Assembly: GCA_903872005.1 (NCBI GenBank)
Contig: CAIQJD010000682.1
Coordinates: forward strand, 1-6,521
Length of the DNA stretch: 6,521 bases
Direction of reading: 5' to 3'
Source: an uncultured bacterium
GTDB taxonomy: Bacteria > Chloroflexota > Anaerolineae > JACIWP01
Below are positions 1 through 4,676 of this stretch, one piece after another. The position numbers were made by a program, and so were the translations under genes. Under the pieces are notes generated by a model. It was given only the letters and a program-made list of their open reading frames with translations. It did not search any database and had not been told where the DNA came from. Positions within the stretch are counted from its first letter, which is position 1; the number at the start of each line of letters is the position of its first letter.

Positions 1-470
1 ACGCGCAGGTGGCCGATGCGCAGGCCGGCATGGAGTCTATGCAGGCGCTCCTGACGGTGATGAACGCGGGCATCAATTTCGTGCTGCACGCGGCCGGCAT
101 TCTGGGTTCGTATCTGACCTTCTCCTTCGAGAAGATGACGATTGACGCTGAAATCTGCGGGATGGCGCGGCGCTATCGCCAGGGCGTGAAGGTGACGGAC
201 GACGAGTTGGCGTATGATGTGATCGCGGCGGTGGGGCCGGGCGGCAACTACTTGATGGAAGAGCATACGCTGGCGCACTTCCGGCGGGCGTTCTATCGGC
301 CGGCGGTGAGCAACCGGGATGCGCTGCCGGCGTGGCAGGAGAAGGGGAGTCTGGACATGGCGTGGCGGGCGCGCCGGCGCTGGCAGCGGTTGGTGGAGGG
401 GCATGCGCCGCTGGCGTTGGATGCGATCACGAGCCGGCAGTTGGATGCGTATGTGGAGGCGCATCGGTAG
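1..470 (+). CDS. MttB (trimethylamine methyltransferase) family protein, C-terminal part; 5' end cut by window
   Basis: The frame is open from the left edge to TAG at 468-470, so about 155 C-terminal residues of a protein normally near 480-500 are present. The GTG at position 9 is an internal Val codon, not the start. Family-typical blocks are visible. The AGILGSYLTFSFEKMTIDAEI stretch (about 110-200) matches the Gly-rich turn plus LTFS.E...ID.E motif near the end of the MttB TIM barrel. VGPGGNYL followed by HTLAHFRRAFYRP (about 230-300) matches the conserved VGPGG.(F/Y)L..xHT..H.R.xF(Y/W)xP block. Family members move a methyl group from a quaternary or tertiary amine to a corrinoid protein in the cytoplasm. 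In non-methanogen homologues, substrates such as glycine betaine or carnitine are known, and the substrate cannot be read here. The pyrrolysine position of methanogen MttB would lie at or beyond the left edge, so Pyl versus non-Pyl type cannot be judged. The corrinoid protein partner is not in the window. Confidence 0.88.
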   Translation, partial: AQVADAQAGMESMQALLTVMNAGINFVLHAAGILGSYLTFSFEKMTIDAEICGMARRYRQGVKVTDDELAYDVIAAVGPGGNYLMEEHTLAHFRRAFYRPAVSNRDALPAWQEKGSLDMAWRARRRWQRLVEGHAPLALDAITSRQLDAYVEAHR

Positions 471-516
471 GGTTCCGCGCGCCTGATGCTTACCTTTGTT
501 GAATGGGATAGAGATG

Positions 517-630
517 GACGCGGCCGAACGCGGACGAGGAACCGTCGGGTAGATGATCGCCTCGCGTGAGCTTGCACGACCAGGGGCGTACCGGCGCTTG
601 CATTCCGATAATTCCGCGTTCGTCCGCGTC
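517..630. repeat. Long inverted repeat (18-bp arms, one mismatch) between mttB and tRNA-Arg
   Basis: The left arm at 517-534 (GACGCGGCCGAACGCGGA) and the reverse complement of the right arm at 613-630 agree at 17 of 18 positions. The only mismatch is C524 against T623. The 78-nt loop can form smaller stems, for example 535-539 with 560-564. An RNA of this region would fold into one long stem with a branched top. There is no T-run after 630, so it is not a classical intrinsic terminator. It could be a structured 3' UTR of the mttB transcript, a small RNA or a decayed mobile-element end. No function is assigned. Confidence 0.55.
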
Positions 631-642
631 GCCCGATTTGAT

Positions 643-670
643 TTGACACTGCGGGGAAGGCAAGTACAAT
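643..670 (+). promoter_or_regulatory. Sigma-70-type promoter of tRNA-Arg
   Basis: A perfect -35 box TTGACA (643-648) and a -10 box TACAAT (665-670) are separated by 16 bp. Transcription would start near 677, about 18 nt before the mature tRNA 5' end at 695. This is the usual arrangement for a singly transcribed tRNA gene. Confidence 0.75.
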
Positions 671-694
671 GTCAAGCGCAATCGGCCGGCGCTT

Positions 695-767
695 GCCCCC
701 GTAGCTCAAAGGATAGAGCAGCTGCCTTCTAAGCAGTTGGTTGTGAGTTCGAGTCTCGCCGGGGGTA
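695..767 (+). tRNA. tRNA-Arg (anticodon UCU, reads AGA)
   Basis: The cloverleaf folds completely. The acceptor stem is 695-701 with 760-766: G695-T766 is a wobble and the other six pairs are Watson-Crick. The D stem is GCTC 704-707 with GAGC 716-719. The anticodon stem is 721-725 with 733-737, with loop CTTCTAA (726-732) placing anticodon TCT at 728-730. The variable loop is 738-742. The T stem is 743-747 with 755-759, with loop TTCGAGT (748-754). A767 is the discriminator. CCA is not encoded (the sequence continues CTA), so it would be added by a nucleotidyltransferase. It has its own promoter upstream and a probable terminator about 25 nt downstream. Confidence 0.96.
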
Positions 768-788
768 CTATGGGTAGTATGGCACAAA

Positions 789-827
789 TGGCACGGCTAC
801 TATATGCTGTGCTATTTGTTGTTGTCT
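789..827 (+). terminator. Probable intrinsic terminator after tRNA-Arg
   Basis: GCACGGC (791-797) pairs with GCTGTGC (806-812) over seven pairs including one G-T wobble, around the 8-nt loop TACTATAT. The stem extends outward by G790-T813 and T789-A814. It is followed by the T-rich run TTTGTTGTTGT (815-825). The T tract is interrupted by G, so strength is uncertain, but the position just past the tRNA is right. Confidence 0.5.
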
Positions 828-849
828 ACCATCTCTTGCCCCGTTCCGG

Positions 850-1214
850 GTGCAACCGGTGTGCAGTAGCAACGCCTACTTCCCTGGCGCCGCATCGCTC
901 CGCGGCCCGATGCCGGCCATTCGTCGTCGTCTCATACCCGAACGTCGCCAGAGCCACGCTGAACAGGCTGTACAGGAACCCCACGAACAACTGGCGCGGG
1001 AACCCCCGGCCGGCGTCTACACGTACAACTTCGACATGCAGACGGCCCGCTACGCCGGCGTGATCATGCCAGCCGGTCCCCGCGCATGAACAACTACTCC
1101 ATCTGGGAGGTGGAAGTCTGGCGGATGGCCATCCCCAGCCAGCCGGCCGACCTGACCGGGCCGGCCGATGAGTTGGTGACCATCTCGCTGGCCGACCGGG
1201 AGACGAGCGAATAG
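850..1214 (+). pseudogene. Frameshifted remnant resembling the end of an F5/8 type C (discoidin-like) domain protein
   Basis: One frame gives ..VYTYNFDMQTARYAGVIMP.. and stops at TGA 1087-1089. The next frame continues without a gap in meaning as NNYSIWEVEVWR (1089-1124) and stops at TAG 1212-1214. The combination ARY.xV..... followed by NNYSIWE.EV matches the last two strands of F5/8 type C carbohydrate-binding domains, which usually end ARYVR...NNYSLWEFEV. Rejoining needs a one-base loss or a two-base gain near 1087. Upstream, frames also seem to switch near the C-run at 1003-1007, and no start or signal peptide is visible. I read this as a decayed tail of a secreted glycan-binding protein. 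Sequencing error could mimic it. The boundaries are approximate and the domain name rests on a short motif. Confidence 0.42.
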
Positions 1215-1306
1215 CCGCATAGCATCATACTGGCCCACGAGAGGCCCTGTGATCCGCACAAGATCGCAGAGCCTCTTCGCGCGTCCGGGAAATCGGCCGG
1301 CATCGC

Positions 1307-1349
1307 GCCAGAGACCTCACAAGTCTTTAAGACCTGTGAGGTCTCTGGC
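1307..1349. repeat. 43-bp near-perfect palindrome, probable dispersed genomic repeat
   Basis: The sequence is symmetric about T1328. Twenty of 21 base pairs match from G1307-C1349 to T1327-A1329, and the only mismatch is A1322 against C1334. The core reads AGACCTCACA ... TGTGAGGTCT with inner GTCTT/AAGAC. There is no T-tail, so a terminator is unlikely. I recall closely similar AGACCTCACAGGTCTT-type palindromes as repeated elements in Chloroflexota genomes. That is recollection, not a search. It lies between two decayed coding stretches. Confidence 0.75.
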
Positions 1350-1563
1350 TTCAGTACCGCGAAGGGGAGGTAGGCGGTTACGCAGTCTGCGAGATGAGGG
1401 ACTTCGAAGTCGAGTTCCTCGGGTTTCAGTTCCCAGAAGGGGGCAGCGGCAACTCAAGGACAAGGCTCAGGTCAAGATAGACGTTGAGATGTTTCAGTAT
1501 GACTTTCTGGAGCACCTACCATCTTATGCTTACCGACCTGCCCCGCCTACGGGTTCTCCATAA
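1349..1563 (+). pseudogene. Possible frameshifted coding remnant, unidentified
   Basis: The frame from 1349 gives a protein-like stretch (YREGEVGGYAVCEMRDFEVE followed by FLGFQFPEGG) ending at TAG 1478-1480. The adjacent frame then gives KAQVKIDVEMFQYDFLEHLP and ends at TAA 1561-1563. Codon third positions in both halves look coding-like, and the two halves could join near 1450-1465. The left end runs straight into the palindrome. No family is recognised and no start or ribosome site is convincing. It may equally be chance open frame. Confidence 0.22.
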
Positions 1564-1706
1564 TACCTGATCGGACTCTCACCAACAGTGACGATGAACC
1601 AGTGTAGCCCGATCAATGACGTCGAGCGTCAGCAAGCGACTTGCATCCCTGAATCGCTCTCTCACAATTCTCTAACCATCTCGCCACCTTTCATTGGGAA
1701 GAGCTA
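1564..1706. other. Non-coding stretch, nothing recognised
   Basis: Neither strand shows a convincing gene, tRNA, repeat or terminator between the end of the coding remnant and the operon promoter. GCCGGC sites, dense on both sides, are absent from 1302 to 2220. Confidence 0.4.
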
Positions 1707-1735
1707 TTGCATCGCGTTCAGCATTGTGCTATACT
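1707..1735 (+). promoter_or_regulatory. Sigma-70-type promoter of the polysaccharide operon
   Basis: TTGCAT (1707-1712) and TATACT (1730-1735) are separated by exactly 17 bp. Each box is close to consensus. Transcription would begin near 1742, leaving an untranslated leader of about 250 nt before the NusG-like gene at 1996. No other promoter of this quality was noticed before the operon. Confidence 0.6.
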
Positions 1736-1741
1736 GGCGCA

Positions 1742-1995
1742 AGTAGTGTGCGTTCGAAATGTTGCGCCTTACGACCGATGTCGTCCAACGGAGCGATCGT
1801 TTAGCCTTTTGCTTCGGCGCTCCCACAGATTGCCTGGATATTGGCCCGCATAGAGGCCGATCTGATCCAAGGTAGCCGTAGGTCAAGATACCTACGGAGC
1901 GGCGGAGCTTGGTCTTCCGCATCCCCCTCACTCCTGGAAGATAATCCTCACGTGATGCTGAAAAGCATGGATCCACGCGCCAGGACGTTCGCCCT
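1742..1995 (+). promoter_or_regulatory. Structured leader of the polysaccharide operon with ops-like GGTAGC
   Basis: Four hairpins can be read directly. ACGAC/GTCGT spans 1771-1784 with a CGAT loop. GGAGCG/CGCTCC pairs 1790-1795 with 1818-1823. CCGTAGGT/ACCTACGG pairs 1876-1883 with 1890-1897 (8 bp, 6-nt loop). GCGGA/TCCGC pairs 1902-1906 with 1916-1920. GGTAGC at 1871-1876, at the foot of the third hairpin, equals the core of the enterobacterial ops element recruited by RfaH. The outer ops bases do not match, and a six-base match in 250 nt can be chance. Position and the downstream NusG paralogue make a pause or recruitment site plausible, not proven. Confidence 0.35.
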
Positions 1996-1999
1996 GTGA
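1955..1999 (+). CDS. Possible leader mini-ORF (14 codons) overlapping the NusG-like start
   Basis: ATG at 1955 opens MLKSMDPRARTFAL and stops at TGA 1997-1999, overlapping the GTG start at 1996 in a GTGA arrangement typical of translational coupling. An in-frame GTG at 1952 is also possible. GGAAG at 1936-1940 lies 11 nt before 1952. Nothing shows that it is translated, and such short frames are common by chance. Confidence 0.18.
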   Translation: MLKSMDPRARTFAL

Positions 2000-2532
2000 A
2001 GGCCTGGTACGCTTTCTACACCAAACCCAACTGCGAAGAGCGCGCCATCGAGGCGCTGGCGAAACGTGGCCTCGCCGCATACGCCTTACGGGGGAGTGGG
2101 GCGCGGAAAGCGCTCGGCGAATTGTTGTTCCCGCGCTATCTGTTCGTCTATGGCGATCTGGTAACGGCCGACATGGCGACGGAGACCTACCTGCCGGGCC
2201 TGGGCGAACTCATTTCCTTCGCCGGCAAGCCGGCCATCGTGCCTTCGCAGACCATCGTGTGGATGCAGGCGTGGGTGCAGGGCATTGACAGCGAGGCATT
2301 CTCGGGTGATGCTGGCGCGGCGCAATGTGCGTTGGTCGCGGAAGTGCGCGCGGCCCTGCAAGGCGCCGGAAGTTCCGCAGAGCGAACTGAGATCCTGCTG
2401 CGATTCCTGCGCCAGGTCAATGGCAGAGATGTCTCCCAGGTCGTTCCCCCAACCGTCGCAGCGGCTGAAGTTCACCATCGGCGCCGGCGCACCACGCGCG
2501 GACATGGCCGCAAGATTCATTACAAGGACTGA
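1996..2532 (+). CDS. NusG/RfaH-family transcription antiterminator (NusG paralogue) leading a polysaccharide operon
   Basis: The product is 178 aa. The NGN domain occupies about residues 1-95: WYAFYTKPNCEERA (4-17), the hallmark LFPRYLFV block (44-51) and PGLGELISFAGKPAIVP (67-83), all characteristic of NusG and its RfaH/LoaP/UpxY-type paralogues. NGN binds the RNA polymerase clamp and suppresses pausing. The linker between Y29 and L44 is shorter than usual. The C-terminal part does not show a clear KOW motif. It is rich in helix formers (about 106-143), followed by GRDVSQVVPP and a very basic tail (HHRRRRTTRGHGRK). Specialised paralogues typically sit first in glycan or secondary-metabolite operons and act on that operon, as here. 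GTG 1996 is the only possible start after the in-frame TAA at 1942-1944; AGGA (1982-1985) lies 10 nt upstream. The housekeeping nusG is unlikely because secE and ribosomal protein genes are absent. Confidence 0.85.
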   Translation: MKAWYAFYTKPNCEERAIEALAKRGLAAYALRGSGARKALGELLFPRYLFVYGDLVTADMATETYLPGLGELISFAGKPAIVPSQTIVWMQAWVQGIDSEAFSGDAGAAQCALVAEVRAALQGAGSSAERTEILLRFLRQVNGRDVSQVVPPTVAAAEVHHRRRRTTRGHGRKIHYKD

Positions 2533-2534
2533 CG

Positions 2535-3809
2535 ATGAGCTACCAACAAGCTCTCCTCGATAAGATCGCTCGCCATGACGTGCGCCTCGGCGTCATCGGC
2601 CTGGGCTATGTTGGCCTGCCTCTGGCGACCGTCTTCGCCGGCGCCGGCTATCACGTCGTCGGCATTGACCTGGATGCGCGCAAAGTGGACGCCGTCAACC
2701 GTGGCGCGTCCTACATCCCCGACGTGGATGGGGCGCTGGTCGCCGACCTGGCCGGACGCGGTCTCCTCTCCGCCACGACCGACTACGCCGTCCTGGCCGA
2801 TCTGGATGCCGTCAGCATTTGCGTCCCCACGCCGCTGCGTAAGACCGGCGACCCCGACATGTCCTACATCATCGGCGCGGCCGATCAGATCGCTCACTAC
2901 CTGCATCCCGGCATGCTGATTGTCCTGGAGTCTACCACCTACCCTGGCACCACCCGCGAGGTCGTCCTGCCGCGCCTGCTGGGCAATGGGCAACATCTGG
3001 AAGCCGGCCGCGACTTCTTCCTGGCCTTCTCGCCGGAGCGCGTGGATCCGGGGCGCACGGATTGGACGACGGTCAATACGCCGAAGGTGATGGGCGGCCT
3101 GACGCCGGCGTGCCTCGAGGTCGCGACGGCCCTCTATCGGGGCGCGATTCAGACCATCGTGCCGGTCTCGTCGCCCGAAGTCGCCGAGATGGTGAAGCTG
3201 CTGGAGAACACGTTCCGCGCCGTGAACATCGGCCTGGTCAATGAAGTCCTGCTGATGTGCGACAAGCTCGGCCTGGATGTGTGGGAGGTGATTGACGCCG
3301 CGGTGACGAAGCCCTTCGGGTTCATGAAGTTCACCCCCGGACCTGGTCTGGGTGGGCACTGCATCCCCATTGACCCGCTCTACCTCTCCTGGAAGCTCAA
3401 GACCCTCAAATATACCGCCCGCTTCATCGAGCTGGCGGATGAAGTCAATTCGGGGATGCCGGCCTACTGGGTCGGCAAGGTGCAGGACGCGCTGAACGAG
3501 GCCGGCAAGCCGGTGAAGGGAAGCAAAGTGCTGGTGCTCGGCGTGGCGTATAAGAAGGATGTGGGGGATATCCGCGAGTCGCCGGCGCTGGACATCATCG
3601 CCCTGTTGCGCGAGAAAGGCGCGGTCGTGAGCTATCACGATCCGTATGTGGCAGAGGTGCGGGCGGATGGTCTGGCCATGTCGGGCGTCACAGCCTTGGA
3701 TGCGGCGTTAGCCGCGGCGGACTGTGTGGTGGTTGTGACAGATCATTCGGTGTATGACCTGCAGGCTATTGCGCGAGGCGCGAAGCTAGTAGTCAATACG
3801 CGGCATTGA
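2535..3809 (+). CDS. wbpA: UDP-N-acetyl-D-glucosamine 6-dehydrogenase (WbpA-like nucleotide-sugar dehydrogenase)
   Basis: A 424-aa cytoplasmic enzyme of the UDP-glucose/GDP-mannose dehydrogenase family. It oxidises C6 of a UDP-hexose to the acid with two NAD+, probably UDP-GlcNAc to UDP-GlcNAcA. The N-terminal Rossmann motif is GLGYVGLPLA (22-31). ESTTYPGTT starts at E132 and SPERVDPG at S166. The central K221LLEN segment and PGPGLGGHCIPIDPLYL carrying catalytic Cys276 follow. The C-terminal UDP-binding domain contains VLGVAYKKDVGDIRESPALDI. GGHCIPIDP with a following LSWK resembles WbpA rather than WecC (ManNAc) or UDP-glucose dehydrogenases. This supports the substrate call but does not prove it. 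The end (VVNTRH) is slightly shorter than many relatives. ATG 2535 lies 2 nt after the NusG-like stop and has AAGGA at 2524-2528. It supplies an acidic sugar precursor to the glycan exported by the following ABC system. Confidence 0.9.
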   Translation: MSYQQALLDKIARHDVRLGVIGLGYVGLPLATVFAGAGYHVVGIDLDARKVDAVNRGASYIPDVDGALVADLAGRGLLSATTDYAVLADLDAVSICVPTPLRKTGDPDMSYIIGAADQIAHYLHPGMLIVLESTTYPGTTREVVLPRLLGNGQHLEAGRDFFLAFSPERVDPGRTDWTTVNTPKVMGGLTPACLEVATALYRGAIQTIVPVSSPEVAEMVKLLENTFRAVNIGLVNEVLLMCDKLGLDVWEVIDAAVTKPFGFMKFTPGPGLGGHCIPIDPLYLSWKLKTLKYTARFIELADEVNSGMPAYWVGKVQDALNEAGKPVKGSKVLVLGVAYKKDVGDIRESPALDIIALLREKGAVVSYHDPYVAEVRADGLAMSGVTALDAALAAADCVVVVTDHSVYDLQAIARGAKLVVNTRH

Positions 3810-3815
3810 GAGAGT

Positions 3816-3819
3816 AGGA
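3816..3819 (+). promoter_or_regulatory. Ribosome binding site deciding the permease start
   Basis: AGGA at 3816-3819 is 5 nt before ATG 3825 but only 2 nt before the in-frame GTG 3822. The ATG is therefore the better start, giving 283 residues. Confidence 0.6.
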
Positions 3820-3824
3820 TTGTG

Positions 3825-4676
3825 ATGGCGACGATAGACACAGATTGGACCCTCGTCATCCGGCCGAAGCGCGGCTGGTTCGACCTGCGCCTGGATGAAC
3901 TCTGGCAGGCGCGCGAACTGGTCATGCTCTTCGTCTGGCGCGATTTCGTGGCGGCCTACAAGCAGACGATCCTGGGGCCGCTGTGGTATTTGATTCAGCC
4001 GGTCTTGACCACCCTGACCTTCACGGTGATCTTCGGGCGCATCGCCAACCTCTCTACCGATGGGCTGCCGCAATTCTTGTTCTATATGGCCGGCACGGTC
4101 ATCTGGAGCTACTTCTCAGCCTGCCTCACCAAGACTTCGGGCGCCTTCATCACGAACGCCGGCCTCTTCGGCAAGGTCTACTTCCCGCGTCTGGCTGTGC
4201 CGATCTCCACACTCCTCTCGAATCTCATTACTTTCGGCATTCAATTCGGTCTGTTCGTATTGTTTGTGCTCTACTATTGGTTGGCGCGGGGGGCGGTGCA
4301 TCCCAACGCGTGGGTGTTGCTGACGCCGGCGTTGCTGCTGATGATGGCCGGCCTGGGGCTGGGCTTCGGCATCATCATCTCCTCGCTCACGACGCGCTAT
4401 CGCGACCTGCAATACCTGGTGGCCTTCGGCGTGCAACTGCTCATGTACGCCACGCCGGTGGTCTACCCCCTCTCCACGGTGTCCGAACGGCTGCGCTGGC
4501 TGATCCTGGCCAACCCTATGACGCCGATTGTCGAGGCGTTTCGCTATGGCTTCCTGGGAGCCGGCGAGGTGCGCGGCTGGCACCTGGCCTACAGCGCCGG
4601 CTTCATGTTGGTCGTACTGGTCATCGGCGTCCTGATCTTCAGCCGTGTGGAATCTACCTTCATGGATACGGTATGA
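3825..4676 (+). CDS. wzm: Polysaccharide ABC-2 transporter permease (Wzm type)
   Basis: A 283-aa inner-membrane protein, the usual length for Wzm/TagG/KpsM-type permeases. An amphipathic N-terminal region (16-40) precedes the family signature RDFVAAYKQTILGPLWYLIQP (39-59). Hydrophobic segments lie at about 53-72, 82-100, 124-152, 162-186, 196-216 and 257-272, giving six membrane spans. YATPVVYP (208-215), NPMTPIVEAFRYGFLG (230-245) and a terminal FMDTV are typical of the subfamily. With the ATPase encoded next, it forms a dimeric channel that moves lipid-linked glycan out of the cytoplasm. The gene starts 15 nt after the dehydrogenase and its last codons overlap the ATPase start as ATGA (4673-4676), so the two subunits are translationally coupled. 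Whether the cargo is O-antigen-like, teichoic-acid-like or another wall glycan cannot be told. Confidence 0.9.
   Translation: MATIDTDWTLVIRPKRGWFDLRLDELWQARELVMLFVWRDFVAAYKQTILGPLWYLIQPVLTTLTFTVIFGRIANLSTDGLPQFLFYMAGTVIWSYFSACLTKTSGAFITNAGLFGKVYFPRLAVPISTLLSNLITFGIQFGLFVLFVLYYWLARGAVHPNAWVLLTPALLLMMAGLGLGFGIIISSLTTRYRDLQYLVAFGVQLLMYATPVVYPLSTVSERLRWLILANPMTPIVEAFRYGFLGAGEVRGWHLAYSAGFMLVVLVIGVLIFSRVESTFMDTV

Noticed and set aside
293..787. Minus-strand frame of 164 aa containing GETRTHNQLLRRQLLYPLSY
   Set aside because: This is the well-known false protein produced by reading the opposite strand of a tRNA gene. It overlaps tRNA-Arg (695-767) and the mttB end.
737..1063. 108-aa plus-strand frame starting inside the tRNA
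   Set aside because: It begins within the tRNA T arm and is Arg/Thr/Pro-rich without motifs. A piece may overlap a frame of the decayed F5/8-like remnant, but it is not a gene.
1400..1440. Partial resemblance to the tRNA 3' end (GTCGAGTTCCTCGGG) as a possible attachment site copy
   Set aside because: The similarity is broken after a few bases and lacks the length and identity expected for an att repeat.
1704..1976. 90-aa minus-strand frame across the operon leader
   Set aside because: There is no family resemblance. It is opposite a good plus-strand promoter and leader hairpins, and its start has no ribosome site.
2520..3638. 372-aa minus-strand open frame opposite the dehydrogenase
   Set aside because: It is the His/Arg/Gln-rich antisense shadow of a GC-rich gene. 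The plus strand carries full catalytic motifs.
3822..3824. GTG as the permease start
   Set aside because: It is only 2 nt from AGGA. ATG 3825 has better spacing and a stronger start codon.
3983..4672. Upstream in-frame extension that would make the Wzt-type protein 656 aa
   Set aside because: The extension lies wholly within the permease gene in another frame and has no protein family features. ABC homology begins at ATG 4673.
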